64,000 nucleotides of DNA from the NCBI RefSeq assembly GCF_019219065.1, contig NZ_JAHUWK010000003.1, positions 558,001-622,000 of the forward strand. Direction: 5' to 3'. A model generated the notes under the pieces. It worked only from the letters and a program-made list of their open reading frames with translations. It ran no database searches and was not told the DNA's origin. This DNA is from Duganella sp. sic0402 (GTDB lineage Bacteria; Pseudomonadota; Gammaproteobacteria; Burkholderiales; Burkholderiaceae_D). How positions within the stretch are numbered: the stretch's first letter is position 1; each line of letters begins with the position of its first letter. The position numbers and the translations under genes are program-made. This document shows positions 20,066 to 30,386 of this stretch, piece after piece.

Positions 20066-22699
20066 ATGAAGAGAATTCGACCACCCCACACCGGCGTGCT
20101 ATGCGCAGCCGGCGCGTGGGCCCTGCTGATGCTGGCGCCGTCCGCGCAGGCTGCCGACGCCCTGAACGGCAAAAGCCTGTACCAGAACGGCCCGGCATCC
20201 GGCGGCACCGCTTGCGCTTCCTGCCACGGCCCGTCGCCCGCCAATAATGTCAACGGCATCCTCGCCGCAGCGAACAATCCCGGCGTGATCAGCAGCGCCT
20301 TTGCCGCCAATCGCGGCGGCATGGGTTCGCTATACAACGGCAAATTTACGGCCGCCGAGCTGTCCGATCTGGCGGCCTACATCGGCAATCCGAACGTAAC
20401 CGCCGCACCGGCAGCGTCGCTGGCGCCGGCCAGCCTCTCGTTCGCCGGCACTACCGTCGGCCAGGCTAGCGCCGCGCTCAGCACCACCCTCACCAATTCC
20501 GGCAACGCGGCGCTGGCCATCAGCGCCGTCAGCGTCGCTGGCGCCAACGCCGGCGATTTCAGCATCAGCGGCGGCAACTGCGGCGCCGGCGTCAGCGTAG
20601 CGGCCGGCGCCAGCTGCAACGTGCAGCTGGTGTTCCGCCCCAGCGCCGGCGGCGCGCGCAACGCGGCGCTGAACTTCAGCCACAATGCGACCGGCGGCGG
20701 CAGCAGCGTCGCACTGAGCGGCACCGGCAACGCGGCGCCTGCCGCAACCGTCGCGCTGTCCGCCAATGCGCTGAACTTCGGCGCGCTGCTGACCGGCAGC
20801 GCTTCGGCGGTGCAGACCATCACCGTCAGCAACGCCGGCCAGGCGGCACTCAACTTCAGCAGCATCAGCCTGTCCGGCGCCAATGCCGCCATCTTCCAGC
20901 TGGGCGGCAGCTGCGCCACGTCCACCGCTGTGGCGGCGGGCGGCAGCTGCACCGTCACGGTGGTGGCCACGCCAACCGTGGCCGGTGCGTTCACGGCCAG
21001 CCTGAACCTGGCGTCCAACGCCAGCAATGGCAATCTGGCGGTCGGCCTGTCCGGCAACGCCAGCGTGGCCGCACCGGCGCTGGCGGCCAACCCAAGCGCG
21101 CTGTCGTTCGGCACGCAGACGGTTGGCGCGGCTGCGGCCACGCAAAGCGTGACCGTGACGAATCGCGGCAATGTACCGGTCAACTTCAGCAGCATCGCTG
21201 TCAGCGGCGCGCCATCAGTCACGCTGGGTAGCGGCGGCTGCGCCGGCACGCTGGCGGTGGCGGCCAGCTGCGACCTGACGTTATCCTTCGCCCCGACGGC
21301 GGAAGGCGCGGTCAACGCCACCTTGCTGGTACGCTCGAATGCGCCTGACTTGTCGGTCAGCGTCACCGGCGCCGGCACCACTGCGGCCGTGGCGCGTCCT
21401 GTGCTGTCGGATACAGCACCGGTCCTTTTCACCGCCACCCAGGTTGGCCAGCAGGCGGCTGCGCACCGCACTACGCTCAGCAACAACGGCAGCGCGGCAT
21501 TGAAGATCACCGCACTGGCGCTTGGTGGAAGCAACCCCGGCGACTTCGCGCTGGCGGGCAGCTGCGTGGTCGGCGCCACCGTCAGCCCTGGCGCCAGCTG
21601 CAGCATCGACGCCAGCTTCAAGCCCGGCGCGGCCGGTGCGCGCAGCGCCGATGTGGTGCTGATGACCGACGGCGGCGCGCAACTGACGCTCGTCCTGAAC
21701 GGCAATGGCGTGGCCGTACCGGTCGTCACACCTGCATTGACCGTCAATCCGCAGGCATTTGATTTCGGCAGCGCCACCGTCGGCGACGCAGGTCCGGTCA
21801 AGCGTTTCACGCTGACCAATAGCGGCAGCGCGGCGCTGACCATCAACAGCGCCAGCTTCAGCGGTCCATTCACGGCGGCCAGCGACAGCAGCAGCTGCGC
21901 AGCCTTCCCGTTGACGCTGGCCGCAGGCGCATCGTGCGAACTGCCGGTACGCTTTACCCCGGCGTCCGCCGGCAATGCCAGCGGCAACGTCAGCCTGCAA
22001 GCAAGTGGCGCCAGCTGGAACATCGCGCTCAGCGGCCAGGGCGCGGCGGCAGCATCGGGCGGCGGCGTTTCGCACAACCGTGGCGGTGGCGGCTGCTCCG
22101 CTGCGCAGGACGGTGACGATCCGATGCTGGCGGTATTGCTGGTGCTGGCGACTGCCGTGCTGCTGTGGCGCCGCCGCAAAGCGCGCGCCGCCATCGTCGC
22201 GGGCACGCTGGCTGGCGTCACCGCCTGCGCAGTGTCGCTGGTGTCGCTGCCGGCACAGGCGGCCGAAACGGCGACCGGCAATCCGGCACCTGCGTTCAAC
22301 CTGAACGGCCCGGATGGCGCGGTCAAACTGGAACAGTACCGTGGCAAGCTGGTGTACCTCGACTTCTGGGCCTCATGGTGCGGCCCGTGCCGCCAGTCCT
22401 TCCCGTGGATGAACGATATGCAGGCCCGCTACGGCAGCCAGGGCTTGCAGATCATCGGCGTCAATGTGGACGCCAAGACCGACGACGCCCGCAACTTCCT
22501 GGGCACTACGCCGGCGCGCTTCGTGATCGCCTTCGACGCCACTGGCGCAACACCGCGCGCCTACGGCGTCAAGGGCATGCCCAGCAGCGTGCTGATCGGC
22601 CCCGATGGCAAGGTCCTGTATGAACACAGCGGCTTCCGCGCCGCCGACCGCGATGTGCTGGAAAGCCGCATCAAGGCTGCGCTGGGAGCAGCCAAATGA
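20066..22699 (+). CDS. Fusion: cytochrome c + choice-of-anchor-D repeats + internal JDVT-CTERM-like signal + TlpA-type thioredoxin
   Basis: This 877-residue protein has a signal peptide (about 1-30), a c-type heme site C50-AS-C53-H54, and then five or six repeats of about 100 residues of the choice-of-anchor-D (Ig-like) type ending near residue 660. Next comes GGGGC677 with a membrane segment (about 688-702) and WRRRKARA, the layout of a JDVT-CTERM sorting signal, normally found at the extreme C-terminus. Here it continues into a second signal-like segment (about 707-732, ending PAQAA) and a TlpA/AhpC-type domain with W-C772-GP-C775. No in-frame ATG, GTG or TTG was seen that would start TlpA separately. 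It overlaps the DUF4266 gene by 4 nt. Confidence 0.85.
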   Translation: MKRIRPPHTGVLCAAGAWALLMLAPSAQAADALNGKSLYQNGPASGGTACASCHGPSPANNVNGILAAANNPGVISSAFAANRGGMGSLYNGKFTAAELSDLAAYIGNPNVTAAPAASLAPASLSFAGTTVGQASAALSTTLTNSGNAALAISAVSVAGANAGDFSISGGNCGAGVSVAAGASCNVQLVFRPSAGGARNAALNFSHNATGGGSSVALSGTGNAAPAATVALSANALNFGALLTGSASAVQTITVSNAGQAALNFSSISLSGANAAIFQLGGSCATSTAVAAGGSCTVTVVATPTVAGAFTASLNLASNASNGNLAVGLSGNASVAAPALAANPSALSFGTQTVGAAAATQSVTVTNRGNVPVNFSSIAVSGAPSVTLGSGGCAGTLAVAASCDLTLSFAPTAEGAVNATLLVRSNAPDLSVSVTGAGTTAAVARPVLSDTAPVLFTATQVGQQAAAHRTTLSNNGSAALKITALALGGSNPGDFALAGSCVVGATVSPGASCSIDASFKPGAAGARSADVVLMTDGGAQLTLVLNGNGVAVPVVTPALTVNPQAFDFGSATVGDAGPVKRFTLTNSGSAALTINSASFSGPFTAASDSSSCAAFPLTLAAGASCELPVRFTPASAGNASGNVSLQASGASWNIALSGQGAAAASGGGVSHNRGGGGCSAAQDGDDPMLAVLLVLATAVLLWRRRKARAAIVAGTLAGVTACAVSLVSLPAQAAETATGNPAPAFNLNGPDGAVKLEQYRGKLVYLDFWASWCGPCRQSFPWMNDMQARYGSQGLQIIGVNVDAKTDDARNFLGTTPARFVIAFDATGATPRAYGVKGMPSSVLIGPDGKVLYEHSGFRAADRDVLESRIKAALGAAK

Positions 22700-22929
22700 G
22701 CGCCCGTATCAACGCTGTGCGCGCACTGCTACTGTGCGCGGCGGCAGCCGGCCTGTCCGGCTGCGCGCTGACGCCGGTGCAGCCATGGGAAAAAGGCGAA
22801 CTGGCGCGGCCCGACATGCTGATCCAGGGCGACGGCCTCGCCACCCGCTTCAATGAACACATCTACGCCAGCAAGGAAGCCGCTTCGGGCGGCAGCGCGG
22901 TTGGCGGCGGCGGCTGCGGCTGTAACTGA
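22696..22929 (+). CDS. DUF4266 small lipoprotein with Gly/Cys tail
   Basis: This 77-residue protein has a lipoprotein signal (LSGC, Cys at about 23), the family core PWEKGELARPDMLIQGD, and an extreme C-terminus GGGGCGCN. The whole mature protein is only about 55 residues. DUF4266 genes are known companions of DUF3570 and ApbE genes. The two C-terminal Cys residues could be a redox target of the fused TlpA domain encoded immediately upstream, or a metal or cofactor site; this is inference. Translation is coupled to the upstream gene by a 4-nt overlap. Confidence 0.85.
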   Translation: MSARINAVRALLLCAAAAGLSGCALTPVQPWEKGELARPDMLIQGDGLATRFNEHIYASKEAASGGSAVGGGGCGCN

Positions 22930-22940
22930 CAAGGAACTTC

Positions 22941-24074
22941 ATGGACAAGCACAAACAAGCAGCCGTTGGACCGGCATTGCTGGCGGCGGCTATGCTGCTG
23001 CCCGGCGTAGCGCATGCCGAGACGGCGCCGGAACGTGGCGCCATCAGCTTCAAATACCTGGACTACCGCGAAGACCAGTCCGGTCTGGACCGCATCCGCG
23101 TGCATGCACCAGCCATCTCGGTGATGGCGCCGGTGGCGGGTGAATGGTCGATCTCCGCCAGCGCCACCTCCGACGCGGTATCCGGCGCCACGCCGCGCTA
23201 TCACACGGCGGTATCCGGCGCATCGCGCATGAGCGACGACCGCAAGGCCGGCGATGTCAGCGTCACCCGCTATCTGCCGGGCGGTACCGTTAGCGTGGGG
23301 ACGGCCTTCTCCACCGAGCATGACTACCGCTCGCGCGCGCTGTCCTTGCAGGCGACCATCGACAGCGCTGACAAGAACACCATCTGGGCGCTGGGCATTG
23401 GTGGATCGGATGACGCGATCAATCCGGTCAACCGCATCGTCACCAATGAGAGCCGCCAGACCGTCAACCTGCTGGCCGGCGTGACGCAGGTGTTCACGCC
23501 ATTCGATATCGGCCAGCTGACCTACACCTACTCCACCGGCCATGGCTACTACTCCGACCCGTACAAGCTGGTCGACAACCGGCCGCGCACGCGCGAGCAG
23601 CACACCGTGCTGGCGCAGTGGAATCACCGTTTCGTCGCGCTGGACGCCACCAGCCGCCTGAGCTACCGCTACTACCGCGACACCTTCGGCATCAGCGCCC
23701 ACACGCTGTCGGGCGAATGGGTGCAATCGCTGGCGGGCGGCTGGACCATCACGCCCGCGCTGCGGCTGTACACGCAGCGCGCAGCCGATTTCTACTTCGA
23801 TCCGGTGTACGACGCCAATATCGGTGCGCCCTTCCCGCCCGGCTATGTGTTTGGCGGGGCGGCGTTCACCTCGGCCGACCAGCGGCTATCCGGCTTTGGT
23901 GCGGTCACCGCTGGCCTCAAGCTGGCCAAACAGATCGACCAGGACTGGAGCGTCGATGTGAAGCTGGAGCGCTACCAGCAGCGCGGCGCCTGGCGCGTGT
24001 TCGGCAGCGGCAGTCCCGGCCTGGCGCCGCTGCGCGCCACCAGCCTGCAAATCGGCTTTACGCGGCTGTGGTGA
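22941..24074 (+). CDS. DUF3570 outer-membrane beta-barrel with a flavinylation-like motif
   Basis: This 377-residue protein has a signal peptide ending near AHAE and many alternating beta strands, and ends in an aromatic residue (FTRLW), as outer-membrane barrels do. Near the N-terminus it has D78-A-V-S81-G-A-T84, the exact DxxSGAT pattern that ApbE enzymes modify with FMN in NqrC and RnfG. A second, imperfect copy, TAVSGAS, follows at about 89-95. ApbE is encoded next, overlapping by 4 nt. I infer that this barrel or its periplasmic loop may carry covalent FMN. Confidence 0.85.
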   Translation: MDKHKQAAVGPALLAAAMLLPGVAHAETAPERGAISFKYLDYREDQSGLDRIRVHAPAISVMAPVAGEWSISASATSDAVSGATPRYHTAVSGASRMSDDRKAGDVSVTRYLPGGTVSVGTAFSTEHDYRSRALSLQATIDSADKNTIWALGIGGSDDAINPVNRIVTNESRQTVNLLAGVTQVFTPFDIGQLTYTYSTGHGYYSDPYKLVDNRPRTREQHTVLAQWNHRFVALDATSRLSYRYYRDTFGISAHTLSGEWVQSLAGGWTITPALRLYTQRAADFYFDPVYDANIGAPFPPGYVFGGAAFTSADQRLSGFGAVTAGLKLAKQIDQDWSVDVKLERYQQRGAWRVFGSGSPGLAPLRATSLQIGFTRLW

Positions 24075-24964
24075 GCGATCTGCACACCGTCAGCTTCGCC
24101 GCCATGGGCAGCCGCTGCGAAATCATCCTGGCGGCGGCTGGCGCCAGGCAGGCGCATGCCATCGCCGCTCCTGCCATCGACGAGGTACAGCGCATCGAGC
24201 GCAAGTATTCGCGCTACCGCGACGACAGCATGCTAAGCCGGATCAACGCCGCCGCCGGCCGCCATGCGATCGCCTGCGACCGCGAGACGGCGTCGCTGCT
24301 GGCCTATGCCGACACGCTGTACACCACCAGCCAGGGCTGCTTCGATATCACCTCCGGCGTGCTGCGCAAGGCCTGGGACTTCCGTCACGGCCGCGTGCCG
24401 CAGCCGGGGGCACTGGAAGACCTGCTGCCGCTGGTCGGCTGGCGCAGTGTGAGCTACGACGACACCAGCGTATTCCTGCCGCTGCCCGGCATGGAGCTGG
24501 ATTTCGGCGGCTTCGGCAAGGAGTATGCGGTAGACCGCGCGGCCGAGGTACTGGCCGGCCTGGATGTCAGGCACGGCTACGTCAACCTGGGCGGCGATAT
24601 GCGCTTCCTCGGCCCGCGTCCGGATGGCGCGCCCTGGCAAATTGGCATCCAGGACCCGCGTGACATGGCGGCCACGGTGGCCGCCATTCCGGTCAGCCGT
24701 GGCGCACTGACCACCAGCGGCGATTACGAACGCTTTATTGAGATAGACGGCCAGCGCTACTGCCATGTGCTCGATCCGCACAGCGGCATGCCGGTGTCGT
24801 ACTGGCGCTCGGTCAGCGTGGTGGCGCCGCTGGCGATCACCGCCGGCAGCTGCACCACCATCGCCATGCTGCTGGAACAGGATGGACTGGATTTCCTTGA
24901 TCGCTGCGGCATGAGCTACCTCGCTGTCGATCACGCTGGACACATTTTTCGGAGAACAATATGA
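24071..24964 (+). CDS. apbE: ApbE-family FAD:protein FMN transferase
   Basis: A GTG start at 24071, overlapping the DUF3570 stop, gives 297 residues. Recognisable family parts are FAAMGSRCEIIL, the FDFGGFGKEYAVDRA flavin-binding loop, VNLGGDMRFLG, ALTTSGDYERF and HVLDPHSGMPV. The C-terminal metal-binding motif, usually A-D-x-x-x-T, reads AGSCTT, so the Asp is Gly while the Thr is kept. ApbE transfers FMN from FAD to Ser or Thr in DxxSGAT sites in the periplasm. No clear export signal is visible at this start. The likely target is the DUF3570 protein encoded just before it. Confidence 0.9.
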   Translation: MSDLHTVSFAAMGSRCEIILAAAGARQAHAIAAPAIDEVQRIERKYSRYRDDSMLSRINAAAGRHAIACDRETASLLAYADTLYTTSQGCFDITSGVLRKAWDFRHGRVPQPGALEDLLPLVGWRSVSYDDTSVFLPLPGMELDFGGFGKEYAVDRAAEVLAGLDVRHGYVNLGGDMRFLGPRPDGAPWQIGIQDPRDMAATVAAIPVSRGALTTSGDYERFIEIDGQRYCHVLDPHSGMPVSYWRSVSVVAPLAITAGSCTTIAMLLEQDGLDFLDRCGMSYLAVDHAGHIFRRTI

Positions 24965-26760
24965 AGGCAATTTTCAACTGGCTGTGCGCGCTGCTGCTCG
25001 CCGCATCGCTGCCGCTGGCGCAGGCGGATGACTTCCTGCCGCCGGAACAAGCCTTCGTGCTGAAGGCGGAACTGCGCGACGCGCATACCGTCAAGCTGCA
25101 CTGGAGCATTCCACCGGGCTACCACCTGTATCGCGAGCGTCTTTCGTTCACCGGCCCCGGCATCGGACAGCCGCAGCTGCCGGCCGGGCAGCGCAAGTTT
25201 GATGAGAACTTCGGCAAGGAGATGGAGACGTATTATTCGTCGCTCAGCCTGGATGTGCCGATCAGCGGCACCGGACCGTTCACGCTGACGGTTGGCTACC
25301 AAGGCTGTGCCGACGCTGGCCTGTGCTATCCGCCCGAGGTGCGCAGCTATAGCATCGATCCGGCTGCAGTGGGCTTGCTGACGGCACTGGCCGGCGGCGT
25401 AGAAGCGCCGCCAACCGCGAGCCAGCCGACGACTACGGCAACGCCGGAACACGCCGAGGATGACGCCTCGCTGGCCCAGCGCATGCTGCAAGGCGGCAGC
25501 GTGTGGCGCATTGGCGGCGCCTTCCTGGTGTTTGGCCTGCTGCTGTCGTTCACCCCATGCGTGCTGCCGATGGTGCCTATCCTGTCCTCGATCATCGTCG
25601 GCGAAGGGAACGTCACGCGCCGCCGTGGCTTGCTGCTGGCCGGTGCCTACAGCCTGGGCATGGCGATGGTCTACACCGCACTGGGTGTGGCGGCAGGGAT
25701 CGCCGGCGAAGGACTGGCCGGCGCGCTGCAAAAACCGTGGGTGCTGCTGACCTTTGGCGCGCTGCTGTTTGCGCTGGCCTTGTCGATGTTCGATGTCTAC
25801 CAGTTGCAGCTGCCAGGCGCGCTGCAAAGCCGGCTCAGCGAGTCCAGCGGCCGCCAGAGCGGCGGCAAGATTGCCGGCGTGTTCATCATGGGCGCATTGT
25901 CGGCGCTGATCGTCGGTCCTTGCGTGGCCGGGCCGCTGGCTGGCGCCCTGCTCTACATCAGCAAAACCGGCAACGCGGTCATAGGCGGCTGGGCGCTGTT
26001 CGCCATGGCGACCGGCATGAGCGTGCCGCTGCTGCTGACCGGCCTGTCCGCCGGCAGCCTGCTGCCGCGCGCCGGCGCCTGGATGAACCACGTCAAAACC
26101 GTGTTCGGCCTGCTGCTGATCGCAGTGGCGATCTGGATGATCGGCCCGGTGCTGCCGGTAACCGCCAGCATGGCGCTCTGGGGTGCGCTCGCCATCCTGT
26201 GCGCGGTATTCCTGCGTCCGGGCGCCGCAGTGCCGGCCGGCGCAGGCATCGGCGCTCACGCGGCCAGGGCGCTGGGCGTGGTGTTCCTGCTGGCCGGCCT
26301 GTTCCAGCTGATCGGCGCGGCCAGCAACGGCACCGACGTGCTGCAACCGCTGGCGCATCTGCGCGCCGGCAGTGGCGCCGGCACAGCGGACGCCGGCCAC
26401 GCCGAGCCACGCTTCACCCGCATCCGCAGCGTCGCCGAACTGGAAAAGCTACTGGCCAACGCCAAGCAGCCGGTCATGCTGGACTTTTACGCCGACTGGT
26501 GCGTCGCCTGCAAGGAAATGGAGCGCATGACTTTCTCCGACAGCCGCGTCGCCTCCGCCATGCGCGGCATGCAGCTGATCCAGGTTGACGTGACCGCCAA
26601 CAGCGCCGACGACCGCGCGCTGATGAAACGCTTCCAGCTGTTTGGCCCGCCCGGCATCATCCTGTTCAACGCCAGCGGCCAGGAAGTGCCAAAGGCCCGC
26701 GTGATCGGCTTCATGCCGCCCGATTCATTCCTGCGCCAATTGCAGCGCACCGCCAGCTAA
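24961..26760 (+). CDS. dsbD: Thiol:disulfide interchange protein DsbD
   Basis: This 599-residue protein has all three DsbD parts: a signal peptide and a periplasmic alpha domain (GCADAGLCYPP with its Cys pair), an eight-segment membrane domain with the Cys motifs FTPCVLPMVP and GPCVAGPLAG, and a C-terminal thioredoxin-like gamma domain (DFYADWCVACKEME). It moves electrons from cytoplasmic thioredoxin to periplasmic proteins. It overlaps apbE by 4 nt, and trxB follows. It can therefore supply reducing power to the TlpA-like domain and the Cys-bearing DUF4266 lipoprotein of this cluster. Confidence 0.96.
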   Translation: MKAIFNWLCALLLAASLPLAQADDFLPPEQAFVLKAELRDAHTVKLHWSIPPGYHLYRERLSFTGPGIGQPQLPAGQRKFDENFGKEMETYYSSLSLDVPISGTGPFTLTVGYQGCADAGLCYPPEVRSYSIDPAAVGLLTALAGGVEAPPTASQPTTTATPEHAEDDASLAQRMLQGGSVWRIGGAFLVFGLLLSFTPCVLPMVPILSSIIVGEGNVTRRRGLLLAGAYSLGMAMVYTALGVAAGIAGEGLAGALQKPWVLLTFGALLFALALSMFDVYQLQLPGALQSRLSESSGRQSGGKIAGVFIMGALSALIVGPCVAGPLAGALLYISKTGNAVIGGWALFAMATGMSVPLLLTGLSAGSLLPRAGAWMNHVKTVFGLLLIAVAIWMIGPVLPVTASMALWGALAILCAVFLRPGAAVPAGAGIGAHAARALGVVFLLAGLFQLIGAASNGTDVLQPLAHLRAGSGAGTADAGHAEPRFTRIRSVAELEKLLANAKQPVMLDFYADWCVACKEMERMTFSDSRVASAMRGMQLIQVDVTANSADDRALMKRFQLFGPPGIILFNASGQEVPKARVIGFMPPDSFLRQLQRTAS

Positions 26761-27720
<960 letters not shown>

Positions 27721-27850
27721 AACACAATTTATTTATAACTAAGCACGGAAAAATTCGTTCACTCCTGCAATCGTGCGGCCTAACATCCGCAGCTTTTACC
27801 GAGGGCCGCGCCGACACAATCGCCGCGCGCCGCTCACTCCAGGAGAGTCG

Positions 27851-29218
27851 ATGCCTACCCCTGCACTATTCCAACTGATCGGCAACACGCCGCTGGTCCA
27901 ACTTACCCAACTGGATACCGGCGTGTGCCAGCTGTACGCCAAGCTGGAATCCCAAAATCCCGGCGGTTCGATCAAGGACCGCGTCGGCCTCTCGATCATC
28001 GAAACCGCCGAACGCGATGGCCGTTTGAAGCCGGGCGGCACCATCATCGAAGCCACCGCCGGCAACACCGGCCTGGGCCTGGCATTGGCCGGCCGCCTCA
28101 AGGGCTACCGCGTGCTGCTGGTGGTGCCCGACAAAATGTCCACCGAAAAAGTGCTGCACCTGAAAGCGCTGGGCGCCGAAGTGCGCACCACCCGCTCCGA
28201 CGTCGGCAAGGGCCACCCGGAGTATTACCAGGATATGGCGGCGCGTCTCGCCGCAGAGATCCCCGGCGCCTTCTTCGCCGACCAGTTCAACAATCCTGCC
28301 AACCCGCTGGCGCATGAAACCAGCACCGGTCCGGAAATCTGGGCGCAGATGGGACACGAGGTCGATGCGATTGTGGTCGGTGTGGGCTCGGCCGGCACGC
28401 TGACCGGCTTGAGCCGCTACTTCCGCAAAGTCGCTCCGCACGTGGAATTCGTACTGGCCGATCCGCAAGGCTCTATCCTGACTGAATACGTGGCCACCGG
28501 AAAAGTCAGCGACACCAGCGGCTCGTGGGCGGTGGAAGGCATCGGCGAGGATTTCATTCCATCGATCGCCGACCTGAGTTCCGTCAAAAAAGCCTACACC
28601 ATCACCGACCAGGAAAGCTTCGACAGCGCGCGCCTGCTGCTGCGCGCCGAAGGCATTCTTGGCGGCTCGTCGACCGGCACGCTGCTCGCCGCCGCACTCA
28701 AATACTGCCGCGAACAGACTACGCCCAAGCGCGTGGTGACGCTGGTGTGCGATACCGGCACGCGCTATCTGTCCAAAGTCTACAACGACGGCTGGATGCA
28801 TGACCAGGGCCTGCTACGCCATGAGCCGACCGGCGATCTGCGCGACCTGATCGGCCGCCGCCATGATCGCGGTGAAGTTATCAGCGTTTCGCCCGAAGAC
28901 ACGCTGCTGGTCGCCTTCAATCGCATGCGCGCCGCCGATCTGGCACAATTGCCGGTGCTGGACGGTGAACGCCTGGTTGGCATCATCGACGAATCCGACC
29001 TGCTGCTGAAAGTGGACAATGACGCCGCCCAGTTCACCAGCCTGGTTGGCGCCACCATGACCGCGCGGCTGGAAACGCTGCGGCCCAACGCCAGCCTGCA
29101 TGCGCTGCGCAGCACGCTGGACCGGGGCCTGACTGCCGTAGTGTCCGAAGGCGGCGTGTTCCATGGCCTGATTACCCGCTTCGACCTTCTCAACCATTTG
29201 CGCAGGACTTTACCGTGA
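27851..29218 (+). CDS. Cystathionine beta-synthase with C-terminal CBS pair
   Basis: The ATG at 27851 with an AGGAGAG site gives 455 residues; the longer frame upstream is unlikely. The PLP Lys lies in GGSIKDRVG, with the ATAGNTG phosphate loop. Two CBS domains occupy about 335-455 (PEDTLLVAFNRMRAADLAQLPVLDG; LRPNASLHALRSTLDRG), the full-length CBS architecture also seen in eukaryotes. The enzyme condenses serine and homocysteine to cystathionine. The partner gamma-lyase gene overlaps its stop, completing reverse transsulfuration to cysteine. Confidence 0.92.
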   Translation: MPTPALFQLIGNTPLVQLTQLDTGVCQLYAKLESQNPGGSIKDRVGLSIIETAERDGRLKPGGTIIEATAGNTGLGLALAGRLKGYRVLLVVPDKMSTEKVLHLKALGAEVRTTRSDVGKGHPEYYQDMAARLAAEIPGAFFADQFNNPANPLAHETSTGPEIWAQMGHEVDAIVVGVGSAGTLTGLSRYFRKVAPHVEFVLADPQGSILTEYVATGKVSDTSGSWAVEGIGEDFIPSIADLSSVKKAYTITDQESFDSARLLLRAEGILGGSSTGTLLAAALKYCREQTTPKRVVTLVCDTGTRYLSKVYNDGWMHDQGLLRHEPTGDLRDLIGRRHDRGEVISVSPEDTLLVAFNRMRAADLAQLPVLDGERLVGIIDESDLLLKVDNDAAQFTSLVGATMTARLETLRPNASLHALRSTLDRGLTAVVSEGGVFHGLITRFDLLNHLRRTLP

Positions 29219-30384
29219 CCGATAAACTCAACCTCGCCACGCGCGTGATCCACGCCGGCCAGTCGCCCGATCCCTCCACCGGCGCCATCATGCCGCCGAT
29301 TTACGCCACCTCCACCTTCGTGCAGCAGAGTCCCGGCGTGCACAAGGGGCTGGACTATGGCCGCTCGCACAACCCGACCCGCTGGGCGCTGGAGCGCTGC
29401 GTCGCCGATCTGGAAAGCGGTGCACAGGCGTTCGCCTTCGCCTCCGGCCTGGCGGCCATCTCGACGGTACTGGAACTGCTGGACGCCGGCGCCCACATCG
29501 TCGCCGGTGACGATATGTATGGCGGCACCTATCGCCTGTTCGAGCGCGTGCGCCGCCGCAGCGCCGGCCATGAGTTCACCTATGTTGACCTGACCGATCC
29601 TGAAAATCTGCGCAAGGCCATCCGTCCAGAGACGCGCATGGTGTGGGTGGAGACGCCGACCAATCCAATGCTCAAGCTGGCCGACCTGCAAGCCATCGCT
29701 GCCATCTGCCGCGAACACAACATCATCGCCGTGGCCGACAACACCTTCGCCAGTCCGATTGTGCAGCGCCCGCTGGAACTGGGTTTCGACATCGTGGTGC
29801 ACTCGGCCACCAAATACCTGAACGGCCACTCAGACATCATCGGCGGCATCGCCGTAGTTGGCGCTGAGCCACGCCAGCAGGCATGGCGCGAGCAACTGGC
29901 CTTTCTGCAAAACTCGGTCGGTGCGATTGCCGGCCCGTTCGACAGCTTCCTGGCACTGCGCGGCGTGAAGACGCTGGCGATCCGCCTGCAGCGTCATTGC
30001 GAGAGTGCGCTGCAACTGGCGCAGTGGCTGGAACAGCAAAAGGAAGTGCGCAAGGTTTACTACCCTGGTCTGGCCTCGCATCCGCAGCACGAGCTGGCCA
30101 AGCGCCAGATGCACGGCTTCGGCGGCATCATCTCGATCGACCTGGATACCGACCTGGCGGGCGCGCGCCGCTTCCTCGAACGCTGCGAGATCTTTGCCCT
30201 GGCGGAGAGTTTAGGTGGTGTGGAAAGCCTGATTGAACATCCGGCCCTGATGACCCATGCATCGATCCCCGCCGAGCAACGTGCGCGGCTGGGAATCGGT
30301 GACGGGCTGATACGGCTGTCGGTCGGCATCGAGGATGTGGAAGACCTGCGGCGCGACCTGCGCGCCGCCCTCGATGCGATCTGA
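29215..30384 (+). CDS. Cystathionine gamma-lyase / gamma-synthase (Cys/Met PLP enzyme)
   Basis: A GTG start overlaps the CBS stop (GTGA), giving 389 residues. It has [12 protein letters not shown], the PLP Lys motif [18 protein letters not shown] and [17 protein letters not shown], standard for the family. Gamma-lyase (cystathionine to cysteine, ammonia and 2-oxobutyrate) fits best because of the upstream CBS gene; gamma-synthase cannot be excluded from sequence. Its stop lies 2 nt from that of the converging TonB receptor gene. Confidence 0.93.
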   Translation: MTDKLNLATRVIHAGQSPDPSTGAIMPPIYATSTFVQQSPGVHKGLDYGRSHNPTRWALERCVADLESGAQAFAFASGLAAISTVLELLDAGAHIVAGDDMYGGTYRLFERVRRRSAGHEFTYVDLTDPENLRKAIRPETRMVWVETPTNPMLKLADLQAIAAICREHNIIAVADNTFASPIVQRPLELGFDIVVHSATKYLNGHSDIIGGIAVVGAEPRQQAWREQLAFLQNSVGAIAGPFDSFLALRGVKTLAIRLQRHCESALQLAQWLEQQKEVRKVYYPGLASHPQHELAKRQMHGFGGIISIDLDTDLAGARRFLERCEIFALAESLGGVESLIEHPALMTHASIPAEQRARLGIGDGLIRLSVGIEDVEDLRRDLRAALDAI

Positions 30385-30386
30385 AC

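Noticed and set aside
20400-22050. Internal repeats as a tandem DNA repeat array
   Set aside because: They repeat at the protein level (choice-of-anchor-D domains) with diverged DNA, so they are ordinary domain repeats, not a mobile or satellite element.
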